In this document: piece after piece, positions 17,158-23,644 of the stretch | How the letters are laid out: each line of letters opens with the position of its first letter | Numbering within the stretch: the first letter of the stretch is position 1 | Assembly (NCBI GenBank): GCA_002381865.1 | Contig: DFYO01000008.1 | Location: 30,572-54,215 of the forward strand | DNA: 23,644 nucleotides | Source of the DNA: Clostridiales bacterium UBA4080 | GTDB lineage: Bacteria; Bacillota; Clostridia; Lachnospirales; Vallitaleaceae | Direction of reading: 5' to 3' | Notes under the pieces: model-generated | The model's database searches: none | What the model was told of the DNA's origin: nothing | Seen by the model: only the letters and a program-made list of their open reading frames with translations | Made by a program: the position numbers and the translations under genes

Positions 17158-18558
17158 TTATTTCCAGGCTTCGCCGAGCAAATATACTGCCTGTGGGATT
17201 TCACTTTCAAGAATGGTTGCATAGCCTAGCAAAATAATTGGAGAGCTGCTTTTAGAAACTTGAGCAGAATAATATCTTGAAAGTGGATATACAGTAACGC
17301 CCTTTTGGGCAGCGGCTTCAACCAATTCTGATTCGTTCATCTGATTTTTTACTTCAATGGAAAGATGAAGACCTGAATCGGCACCTAGAATTTCAATGGG
17401 TATATTAAGAGCGTTTAGAGAGCTTACTAGAAGCTCTCTTTTTTTCTTGTAAATGGTTCTCATTTTATTAAGATGTCTGTCAAAATAACCATCTTGAATA
17501 AATCTGTATAGGAGCTTTTGCTCCATAAAAGGAACAGGACAAATAATATAAGAGAGCAATTTCTTATATTTTTCCAATAAAACAGAGGGAAGAACCATAT
17601 AGCTGATTCTTATTGTAGGAGCAAGCGATTTAGAAAAGGTACCCATATATACAACCTTCTGGTTTGAGTCAAGTCCCTGCAGGGCGGGAATGGGTTTTCC
17701 GCTATATTTGAACTCACTATCATAATCGTCCTCAATAATGTATCTATCAGCTTTTTCAGACGCCCATTTTAAGAGCTGAAGCCTTCTTTTTATAGGCATG
17801 ATATTGCCGGTTGGAAACTGGTGAGCAGGAGTAACACATATTATATTAGCATCTTCTGACGTAATTGCAGCAGGCAACATACCATGGTTATCAAGCTCTA
17901 TTGGAACAAAGCTTGCCTTGTTAGCAGAAAAAAGCTGACTAAGCTTTTCAAATCCCGGATTTTCTAAACCATAAATGGTCTCATCTCCGAATAATTGTAT
18001 TAGTATTTGAAGTAAAAATTCAGTTCCGGAGCTGATAATTATCTGGTTTTCATTACATAAAACTCCTCTAGACTGATATAGATATCTTGAAATAGCAGCT
18101 CGTAAAGGCAAATAGCCCTGAGGATGGGTTGCTTGCAGAAAATTGATATCATATTCATTGATTACTTCTCTAGAAAGCTTTCTCCAGGTATTAAAGGGGA
18201 AGGAGGAATGGTCAACACCCTGATAAGAAAAATCATAACGAGCCTTAGCTTTAGCTTTCTCTGCAGGAGCAGAAATTGATATAGCAGTTGGCTTGATATC
18301 AATAATGTTTTCTATATTTGCAATATAGTATCCTTTTCGCTCAGCAGAAACAATATAACCTTCTTCAATAAGCTGGTCATAAGCAGACTGAATAGTGTTT
18401 TGGCTGAGATTTAAGTGGCTGGAGAGCTTTCGCTTTGAAGGCAGCTTAGAATTATAGGGAAGCTTGCCATTTTGTATTTCGTGCTTAATATAAGAATAAA
18501 GCTGTTGATATAAAGGTGTTTTTGAATTATTTATCAAATTAGGGGTTAATAAGTCCAT
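17158..18558 (-). CDS. pdxR: MocR-family transcriptional regulator, PdxR-like
   Basis: A 466-residue fusion of a GntR-type winged helix (about 1-80, with PSKRKLSSHLNLSQNTIQSAY) and a fold-I aminotransferase domain. The latter has PxHQFPTG, EDDYDSEF and the PLP lysine K310 in GTFSKSLAP. MocR regulators sense PLP or related amines instead of transaminating. ATG 18558 is chosen because GGAG lies nearby upstream. An in-frame ATG at 18591 has no such site and would run into the probable operator. Its divergent position beside pdxS-pdxT makes it PdxR, the activator/repressor of vitamin B6 synthesis. That name rests on context, since MocR paralogs (GabR and others) look alike. Confidence 0.85.
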   Translation of the reverse strand: MDLLTPNLINNSKTPLYQQLYSYIKHEIQNGKLPYNSKLPSKRKLSSHLNLSQNTIQSAYDQLIEEGYIVSAERKGYYIANIENIIDIKPTAISISAPAEKAKAKARYDFSYQGVDHSSFPFNTWRKLSREVINEYDINFLQATHPQGYLPLRAAISRYLYQSRGVLCNENQIIISSGTEFLLQILIQLFGDETIYGLENPGFEKLSQLFSANKASFVPIELDNHGMLPAAITSEDANIICVTPAHQFPTGNIMPIKRRLQLLKWASEKADRYIIEDDYDSEFKYSGKPIPALQGLDSNQKVVYMGTFSKSLAPTIRISYMVLPSVLLEKYKKLLSYIICPVPFMEQKLLYRFIQDGYFDRHLNKMRTIYKKKRELLVSSLNALNIPIEILGADSGLHLSIEVKNQMNESELVEAAAQKGVTVYPLSRYYSAQVSKSSSPIILLGYATILESEIPQAVYLLGEAWK

Positions 18559-18584
18559 ATCAGTCTCCGTTATATTATAAACTG

Positions 18585-18636
18585 GCACCATTAAGTTTTG
18601 GATTTTTGGTGCTTAATTAGATATCAGTTATATAAT
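18585..18636. promoter_or_regulatory. Candidate PdxR operator and pdxS promoter
   Basis: An inverted repeat GCACCA (18585-18590) and TGGTGC (18607-18612) with a 16-bp gap lies between the divergent genes. The right half overlaps a weak -35 (TTGGTG, 18606-18611). A -10-like TATATA (18629-18634) or TATAAT (18631-18636) follows 17 or 19 bases later, reading toward pdxS. A TATAAT on the minus strand (18579-18574) reads toward pdxR. A weak -35 under an operator half-site fits activation by PdxR. Confidence 0.5.
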
Positions 18637-18744
18637 ATAATAAGACAGATATTTAACAAATGCAAGAAAATTAGATGTAATTTAATAGAAAAATTCTGGA
18701 AAATTACATGAAGTACACTAAAAAAATAGAAGGAAGGTAATAAA

Positions 18745-19617
18745 ATGGAAAATCGTTATCAATTAAATAAAAACTTGGCGCAGATGCTTAAGGGAGGAGT
18801 AATTATGGATGTTACAACTCCTGAGCAGGCAGTAATTGCCGAAAAAGCGGGAGCCTGTGCGGTTATGGCACTAGAAAGAATCCCGGCTGATATAAGAAGT
18901 GCAGGTGGGGTGTCTAGAATGAGCGACCCCAAAATGATAAAGGGAATTCAGGCAGCAGTATCAATTCCGGTTATGGCTAAGGTTAGGATTGGTCATTTTA
19001 CTGAAGCACAAATATTAGAAGCTATTGAGATAGATTATATTGATGAAAGTGAAGTATTATCTCCTGCAGATGATACCTTTCATATTGATAAAACAAAATT
19101 TCAGGTACCTTTTGTCTGCGGAGCCAAGGATTTAGGAGAAGCGCTTAGAAGAATAAGTGAAGGGGCTTCCATGATAAGAACTAAAGGAGAGCCTGGAACA
19201 GGTGATGTTGTTCAAGCAGTAAGACATATGAGAAAAATGAATCAGGAAATGAGAAGGCTTCAAGGGTTATCAGAGGACGAATTGTTTAATGCAGCTAAAG
19301 AGCTTCAGGTAAGCTATGAGCTAGTAAAATATGTCCATGAAAATGGCAAGCTTCCGGTCGTTAACTTTGCAGCAGGAGGAGTAGCTACACCTGCAGATGC
19401 GGCGCTTATGATGCAGCTTGGGGCAGAGGGAGTATTTGTGGGATCAGGAATTTTTAAATCAGGAGACCCTGTTAAAAGAGCAGCTGCAATAGTAAAGGCA
19501 GTTACAAATTACAACAATCCTAAAATTCTGGCAGAGCTTTCAGAGGATTTGGGAGAAGCGATGGTAGGTATTAATGAACAGGAAATAGATTTGCTGATGG
19601 CACAAAGAGGAATTTAG
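18745..19617 (+). CDS. pdxS: Pyridoxal 5'-phosphate synthase subunit PdxS
   Basis: The (beta/alpha)8 synthase subunit that joins ribose 5-phosphate, glyceraldehyde 3-phosphate and ammonia into PLP. The product is 290 residues, the normal length. Conserved features are GGVIMDVTTPEQA with D22, MALERIPADIR, the catalytic K79 in MAKVRIGH, the second lysine K147 in IRTKGEPGTGD, and the phosphate-binding FAAGGVATPADA and GSGIFKS loops. GGAAGG precedes the ATG. It is followed by its glutaminase partner pdxT after a 36-nt gap, so the window encodes the complete DXP-independent B6 route. The PLP-dependent SpeA and NspC nearby are possible consumers. Confidence 0.97.
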   Translation: MENRYQLNKNLAQMLKGGVIMDVTTPEQAVIAEKAGACAVMALERIPADIRSAGGVSRMSDPKMIKGIQAAVSIPVMAKVRIGHFTEAQILEAIEIDYIDESEVLSPADDTFHIDKTKFQVPFVCGAKDLGEALRRISEGASMIRTKGEPGTGDVVQAVRHMRKMNQEMRRLQGLSEDELFNAAKELQVSYELVKYVHENGKLPVVNFAAGGVATPADAALMMQLGAEGVFVGSGIFKSGDPVKRAAAIVKAVTNYNNPKILAELSEDLGEAMVGINEQEIDLLMAQRGI

Positions 19618-19653
19618 TTAAATATAGAGTGCTTACGAAAGGAAAATAATACT

Positions 19654-20250
19654 ATGACAATCGGAGTGTTAGCTGTACAGGGAGCATTTATTGAGCATAT
19701 AAAAATTATAGAGCAGTTAGGTGCAAAAACAGTTGAAATTAGAGAATTAAAGGATTTAGAGGAGAATAAGCTAGAGGGCTTAATATTGCCGGGGGGAGAA
19801 AGCACTACGATGATAAAGCTGATCAAAGAGCTTAATCTATTTGATAAACTTAAAAAAACTATTGATGAAGGCATTCCTGTATTTGGAACCTGCGCGGGAA
19901 TGATTCTTATGGCAAAAGAGGTTTCTAATGATAATACCAAATGCTTTGAGGCAATGGATATCAAAGTAAAAAGAAATGCCTATGGCAGACAACTGGGCAG
20001 CTTCCAGATAGAGCAGGAAATGAAGCTGGCAGGTATGGTTAAAATGACCTTTATCAGAGCACCATATATTGAAAAGGTAGATGAAAATGTTGAGATATTA
20101 GCTTGTGTGGACGGAAACATCGTAGCTGCAAAGCAAGATAATATGCTAGTTACAGCCTTCCATCCTGAGCTTACAGAAAACTTAAATGTGCATAAATTGT
20201 TTTTGGATATGGTAAAAGAAGCAAAAGAGAAAATGGGAAATTTTGCTTGA
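19654..20250 (+). CDS. pdxT: Pyridoxal 5'-phosphate synthase glutaminase subunit PdxT
   Basis: A class I glutamine amidotransferase that supplies ammonia to PdxS. The product is 198 residues. The catalytic triad is C80 in FGTCAGM, H170 and E172 in FHPEL. Other family marks are the PGGES loop (47-50) and RNAYGRQLGSF (108-118). GAAAGGA lies just before the ATG. A hairpin follows the stop, so it is probably the end of the pdxS-pdxT transcript. Confidence 0.97.
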   Translation: MTIGVLAVQGAFIEHIKIIEQLGAKTVEIRELKDLEENKLEGLILPGGESTTMIKLIKELNLFDKLKKTIDEGIPVFGTCAGMILMAKEVSNDNTKCFEAMDIKVKRNAYGRQLGSFQIEQEMKLAGMVKMTFIRAPYIEKVDENVEILACVDGNIVAAKQDNMLVTAFHPELTENLNVHKLFLDMVKEAKEKMGNFA

Positions 20251-20257
20251 AATAATA

Positions 20258-20305
20258 AGGAATAAAGGCTGTGATTATGATTATATAATATCAGCGTTTA
20301 TTCCT
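20258..20305 (+). terminator. Long hairpin after pdxT (terminator-like, weak T-tract)
   Basis: AGGAATAAA-G-GCTG (20258-20271) pairs with CAGC-G-TTTATTCCT (20292-20305), about 13 pairs with a single G-G mismatch and a 20-nt AT-rich loop. It lies seven bases after the pdxT stop. No T-run follows, so it may be a weak terminator or an RNA-stabilising 3' end. Confidence 0.5.
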
Positions 20306-20454
20306 ATAATTATGAAATAAATATTTGTTAATTTTATGAATGATTAATAGGTGTATTTATAGTGTTTTTAATCTATAATGGCAATTTTTAAATATGCATT
20401 AAGCGGAAGTGACATTGATAAGAATAGTCAATTATTTATTATTACAGGATATTA

Positions 20455-20483
20455 TTGACAAGTAATATTTTTTTTGATATTCT
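20455..20483 (+). promoter_or_regulatory. Putative sigma-A promoter for the toxin module
   Basis: A consensus TTGACA (20455-20460), exactly 17 bases, then TATTCT (20478-20483). This gives a leader of about 250 bases before the first gene. The spacer contains a T8 run. Confidence 0.6.
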
Positions 20484-20489
20484 TTTAAA

Positions 20490-20738
20490 CGAGAAATAAA
20501 GATAGTAGTAGTATTGTATTAAGTGAGTGAGAACAAGAGGGGAGAATTCTTGTAGTCTCAATAAATCTCAAGTGTAAAGAAAATAGAATAGCTTTATTTT
20601 GCCAAAGGTTGAAAACTAATATGGGTTTATTAGTTTAATACGTTAATTAAGAGACATAGTCACTAAAGAGAGTATTAGAGAAGAAAATCAGGAGGCGTTG
20701 GTTAATAAAATAACAAAAAAAGGGGAGAGGTGAAGTAT
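20490..20738 (+). promoter_or_regulatory. Long structured leader of the toxin module (no gene seen)
   Basis: The 488-bp gap 20251-20738 has no supported gene. Within the leader, GAGA-ACAAGA (20529-20538) pairs with TCTTGT-AG-TCTC (20548-20559, 2-nt bulge). AAACTAAT (20613-20620) pairs with ATTAGTTT (20629-20636) around an 8-nt loop. AGGAGG near 20690 and AAGGGGAGAGG just before the gene are ribosome-site-like. No known riboswitch consensus was recognised. Confidence 0.4.
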
Positions 20739-21425
20739 ATGATAGTTAGAATTGAGTATGAAGAAAGACAAGATTTAAAGGTTGAGAATATTTCAGTAAT
20801 CGGAAGCTTTAACGAATTTGACCATGAAGAAGGAAAGATGAAGAAAGAAAACGGAGTATGGTATTACGAGAAAGACCTAAAAAAAGGAGAATATTTGTAT
20901 AGGTTTTTAATAAATGATTCTATAAAATTAAATGATAGTACGGCAAATATATACTTAATAAATGAAAATGAAGAATTATGGTCAGCAATTCTAATTGGAG
21001 ATAGGGATAAACGATTATTTAATAATACGCAGTACAGAGTAAATATTGAAAACTATCAATTAGATAACAAACTGAATACAAAAATATTTGAAGAAAGTAA
21101 AAAGATATATAATATTGTAACAGATAAAAAAGCAGTAGCTAAATTTGAATTTACAGAAATAACTGGAATTCATGCAGTTACACTTATATGGTATAACCCT
21201 TGGGGCAATGTAGTGAATATAAGCGAGGGCAATATTTATAAAGAAATTGAAGATGAGAGCGATTCAGCAACATTGTGTTTTTGGATAGATTTATCAGCAC
21301 AAGAAGACTTATTGCTAGGGCGTTGGAAGATAAAGCTATTTATTAATGGAGAATTTATTTTAGAAGATATATTCAATGTTGTGAATAAAGGGACCTATTA
21401 TATTAATAATACAATAAATAAATAA
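20739..21425 (+). CDS. Protein with N-terminal CBM48/AMPK-like glycogen-binding fold, upstream of toxin
   Basis: A 228-residue protein with no signal peptide. Residues 1-75 resemble the E-set/CBM48 domain: VENISVIGSFNEFD, then MKKENGVWYYEKDLKKGEYLYRFLIND. A second region (about 130-215) looks like another beta-sandwich, with KAVAKFEFTEITGIH, WYNPWGNVV and GRWKIKLFINGEFILEDIFNV. The open frame begins with GTG 20730, but ATG 20739 suits the GGGGAGAGG site better. It sits 27 bases upstream of the toxin gene, in the same direction, so it is likely co-expressed. CBM48 domains bind glycogen or starch or act as structural modules. Whether this one binds sugar, the toxin or a secretion machine is unknown. 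I do not recognise the whole protein. Confidence 0.7.
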   Translation: MIVRIEYEERQDLKVENISVIGSFNEFDHEEGKMKKENGVWYYEKDLKKGEYLYRFLINDSIKLNDSTANIYLINENEELWSAILIGDRDKRLFNNTQYRVNIENYQLDNKLNTKIFEESKKIYNIVTDKKAVAKFEFTEITGIHAVTLIWYNPWGNVVNISEGNIYKEIEDESDSATLCFWIDLSAQEDLLLGRWKIKLFINGEFILEDIFNVVNKGTYYINNTINK

Positions 21426-21452
21426 TATAGTAGTGGAAAGGGAGGATAAAAA

Positions 21453-23090
21453 ATGGCAAATGTAATGGGGATTAATGGAAGTGCATACAAAAAAGTAAAC
21501 TATGCACCTGTTAAAAAACCAAAAGCAGCACCAAAAGCAGCACCAAAAGTAGCACCAAAAGCAGCACCAAAAGTAGCACCAAAAGCAGCACCAAAAGTAG
21601 CACCAAAAGCAGCACCAAGTATTAAAAACAAAGGAGGAGTAATTAGTTCGTTAGTTAGTTCAGCAGAAAAGGCAAAAAGTATAGTCAAAAAAACTGTCAC
21701 AGATGTAAAAAAAGCAGCTAATTCAGAAATCAATAGATCCAATAAGACAATTACAAGTGTTAGCGATAAAGTAAAAAAAACAGCACTAAAAGTAGCAGGA
21801 AATGCAGAAAGGATAGTATCAGATGCAAGTAAGAATATATCGACAATCGCGAAATCAGTAATAAAAAAGACAACACAGAAAGCAGCAGACAGAGCTAGTG
21901 CGGTAAAAAAAGTTACAGCTACTGCCTCTAAACCTGAAAGTGAAGTTATTAATACAACAAAAAATGTAGCTAATTCAAAAATTAATTTAGCAGTTAAGAC
22001 AATTACAAAAGTAAGAGAGAATGTTTTATTAACAAATAAAACTATGCATATAGCTGCGAAAAATGTTGAAAAGGCAAAGCAAATGCCCGGAGGGAATTAT
22101 GAAAAGGCAAAGCAAATGCCCGGAGGGAATTACGAAAAGGCAAAGCAGATGCCCGGAGGGAATTATGAAAAGGCAAAGCAAATGCCCCGAGAAAATACTG
22201 AAAAAGCGAAGCAAATGCCTGGAGGAAATGCTGAAAAAGCAAAGCAAATGCCTGGAGGGAATACTGAAAAGGCAAAGCAGATGCCCGGAGGAAAATTTGA
22301 TAGTGCAACAATGAAGATAACTAGAAGTCGAGATAGCGGTGAGGTTTTTAATAAATGTGTTGACACTATTCAAACAGTACTTGATTATGTAGGCTTAGCA
22401 CCAGGAATTGGAGAAGCCGCTGATTTAGTAAATGCAGGAATATATACATTGAGGAAAGACCCTATTAATGCATCATTATCCGTAGCATCAGGGGTTCCGT
22501 TTGCAGGATGGTTTGCAACTGGAGGCAAACTAGTTAATAAAGGAGTAAAAACTATTAAGACAGCGGAAGAAGTAAGCAAAATAGCGGATAAAACAAAAGA
22601 TGTTGCAATCAACATAAAAACAATAGATAATATAGGTAGCATTACAAAAAAAGCAGATAAGCCATTGACTAAAGCTATTGAGGGTGGGACTGCATCACCA
22701 TCAGAAATAGCAAAGAGCTGGCAAGGCACAGGAAAGTATCCAGGCGTAGACAGATACAAAGATATCACTATTAAACAAGATAAAATAATCTATCGTGGTG
22801 AACCTAACGGAACAGAGTATTTTACAACAAAGTCTGCTCTTGAAAGATCAGGCTATGATGCTAATAATCTGTTTGAAGGGTTACAGGTTGAGAAAAACTT
22901 AGTGCATGGATATCGTTCAGAAATGCAAGGATATAAAGCAACAATAGATCTAGAGGCAGCTTTTGGATTAACTAAAGCAAATCCTCAATTTGGAAAAGGT
23001 GGCTTGCCGCAAATATTCATTCCAGACGCAAATGACCTAATCCAGAAGGGCTATCTAATACCAGTTGAAAATATTCCATTAAATAAATAA
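21453..23090 (+). CDS. Polymorphic toxin with repeats, pre-toxin region and C-terminal toxin domain
   Basis: A 545-residue modular protein. After MANVMGINGSAYKKV come eight PKAA/PKVA units (23-54), a Lys/Ala/Ser/Thr-rich helical region (about 60-200) and seven 11-residue EKAKQMPGGN-type repeats (206-282). A hydrophobic pre-toxin segment follows (about 305-365: VLDYVGLAPGIGEAADLVNAG, PFAGWFATGGK), of the kind that precedes toxin domains in polymorphic toxins. The C-terminal domain starts near W423, with IIYRGEPNGTEYF (R448), VHGY (H485), NPQFGKGGLPQIFIP (Q520) and LIQKGYLIPV. The FG..GG..Q and ..LI..GYL ending recalls TNT-type NAD glycohydrolases. The R-H-Q spacing (37, 35) is close to that of TNT, but similarity is weak. 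No signal peptide, LXG or WXG motif is seen. The ATG has GGGAGG upstream. A candidate immunity gene follows directly. Confidence 0.8.
   Translation: MANVMGINGSAYKKVNYAPVKKPKAAPKAAPKVAPKAAPKVAPKAAPKVAPKAAPSIKNKGGVISSLVSSAEKAKSIVKKTVTDVKKAANSEINRSNKTITSVSDKVKKTALKVAGNAERIVSDASKNISTIAKSVIKKTTQKAADRASAVKKVTATASKPESEVINTTKNVANSKINLAVKTITKVRENVLLTNKTMHIAAKNVEKAKQMPGGNYEKAKQMPGGNYEKAKQMPGGNYEKAKQMPRENTEKAKQMPGGNAEKAKQMPGGNTEKAKQMPGGKFDSATMKITRSRDSGEVFNKCVDTIQTVLDYVGLAPGIGEAADLVNAGIYTLRKDPINASLSVASGVPFAGWFATGGKLVNKGVKTIKTAEEVSKIADKTKDVAINIKTIDNIGSITKKADKPLTKAIEGGTASPSEIAKSWQGTGKYPGVDRYKDITIKQDKIIYRGEPNGTEYFTTKSALERSGYDANNLFEGLQVEKNLVHGYRSEMQGYKATIDLEAAFGLTKANPQFGKGGLPQIFIPDANDLIQKGYLIPVENIPLNK
21519..21614 (+). 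repeat. Eight 12-bp repeats encoding PKAA/PKVA
   Basis: Eight perfectly phased copies of CCAAAAGCAGCA or CCAAAAGTAGCA inside the toxin gene encode a stiff Pro/Lys/Ala linker. From the second unit on, PKAA and PKVA strictly alternate, so the expanding unit is probably 24 bp. Confidence 0.9.
22068..22298 (+). repeat. Seven 33-bp repeats encoding EKAKQMPGGNx
   Basis: Seven in-frame 33-bp units in the toxin gene. The first three are almost identical at the DNA level (all encode EKAKQMPGGNY). Unit four has diverged (MPRENT) and the last ends GGKF. The array keeps the reading frame and joins the helical region to the pre-toxin region. Confidence 0.9.
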
Positions 23091-23101
23091 GGAGAGTAGT
23101 G

Positions 23102-23488
23102 ATGATAAATCTAAAGACAGGAGAAATCAGAGTTAATAGGGAATTAACCTTATCACCATGGTTTACATTCGAAGATTTTAAAAACACTTCATTCTTCGAT
23201 AATCATGATGGTATAAAATCCATACAACTCAAGGAGAAACAGACCATAGGCAACAATAGCTACTTTGTAAGTTTTTTCTTTAGAAACTCCAAGTTATACG
23301 CTATTACACTTATGCTTGCGGACATGTCAATTTCAGAGAAAGATGAAGAACATAGAAAAAATCTTCATGATGAAGTTCTTAGACTCAATGGCATAGAAAA
23401 TGGCAAGGCGTACAGTTGGGGAAAAATTGTTTCAGAGTATGATAAAAGAAGTAATAGTAGCGAAATCTTAATTGTATATGGTAATTGA
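23102..23488 (+). CDS. Candidate immunity protein for the upstream toxin
   Basis: A 128-residue soluble protein starting MINLKTGEIRVNRELTLSP, with ATG 23102 chosen because AAGGAGAG lies about five bases upstream. An in-frame GTG at 23099 is less well placed. It begins 11 bases after the toxin stop and is small, without a signal peptide or membrane segment. It has alternating beta-strand-like stretches (IKSIQLKEK, YFVSFFFRN, YAITLMLADMS) and a C-terminal region with YSWGKIVSEYD. The position, size and lack of other function are typical of an immunity protein that binds and blocks the toxin. I do not recognise the family, so the role is inferred from context alone. Confidence 0.65.
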   Translation: MINLKTGEIRVNRELTLSPWFTFEDFKNTSFFDNHDGIKSIQLKEKQTIGNNSYFVSFFFRNSKLYAITLMLADMSISEKDEEHRKNLHDEVLRLNGIENGKAYSWGKIVSEYDKRSNSSEILIVYGN

Positions 23489-23510
23489 CTGCAAATTGGA
23501 ATTTTATAAC

Positions 23511-23604
23511 AGCACCTTGAAAAGCACCTAAAAAAGGGATAAAAACAGGGATTGAGCAAGACTTAAAGCACCTCGAACAGCACAAAACCCGTTTTACAGC
23601 ACCT
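23511..23604 (+). repeat. Repeated AGCACCT motifs in the 3' tail
   Basis: AGCACCT occurs at 23511-23517, 23523-23529, 23567-23573 and 23598-23604, with a partial AGCAC at 23579. All are on the same strand in a stretch with no supported gene (23489-23644). Spacing is irregular. The meaning is unknown. Confidence 0.5.
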
Positions 23605-23644
23605 AAAGAAAAGGTTTCAAACCGCGAGCGTTGCCAGCGGATGT

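Noticed and set aside
22068..22298. 33-bp repeats as a CRISPR array
   Set aside because: The units are contiguous with no spacers and keep the reading frame of a protein.
22029..22373. Several overlapping minus-strand open frames across the toxin repeats
   Set aside because: They are by-products of the 33-bp repeat, which leaves other frames open; they lack ribosome sites and are low-complexity.

Overview
The window looks like chromosomal DNA of a low-GC, motile, anaerobic Firmicute of the Clostridia (Lachnospiraceae-like). The grounds are AT-rich sequence, strong AGGAGG-type ribosome sites, the carboxynorspermidine route to spermidine, a ribose-phosphate-dependent vitamin B6 pair (pdxS/pdxT), a cytosolic chemoreceptor with an EAL protein, and a Gram-positive-style polymorphic toxin. 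The genus is not determined. No rRNA, tRNA, transposase or CRISPR array was seen.

Left third (1-8245, + strand): a very tight seven-gene operon built on a type I restriction-modification system. The order is the end of a Cro/CI-type regulator, hsdM, a small three-helix membrane protein, hsdS, a helical HEPN/DUF5677-like protein, hsdR and a SIR2-like protein with a zinc ribbon. Gene junctions are 8-nt overlaps or gaps of 0-2 nt, and a terminator-like hairpin follows the SIR2 gene. The three accessory genes are not part of the standard HsdRMS enzyme. The arrangement looks like a layered anti-phage locus: methylation and cleavage plus a possible NAD-consuming back-up.

Middle (8403-18558, mostly - strand): an EAL-domain protein followed by a soluble methyl-accepting chemotaxis protein, both ending in a Cache/PDC-like sensor region (read right to left). 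Next comes a polyamine operon, speA, carboxynorspermidine synthase and nspC, also read right to left and ending in a bidirectional terminator at 11240-11273. Between these two operons lies a tandem 25-bp repeat with a 14-bp palindrome. An AI-2E/PerM-family membrane protein (+) diverges from speA. A MocR/PdxR-type regulator (-) then diverges from pdxS-pdxT (+), with an inverted repeat between them that could be its operator.

Right end (20251-23644, + strand): a long AT-rich leader with a good sigma-A-like promoter and two hairpins precedes a three-gene polymorphic-toxin module. It encodes a protein with an N-terminal CBM48/AMPK-like glycogen-binding fold, a 545-residue toxin and a small candidate immunity protein. 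The toxin has a Pro/Lys/Ala repeat, a Lys/Ala-rich helical region, seven 11-residue repeats, a hydrophobic pre-toxin region and a C-terminal domain faintly resembling TNT NAD glycohydrolases. Downstream is a short non-coding tail with repeated AGCACCT motifs. The two regions most worth following up are the RM/SIR2 operon and this toxin module.
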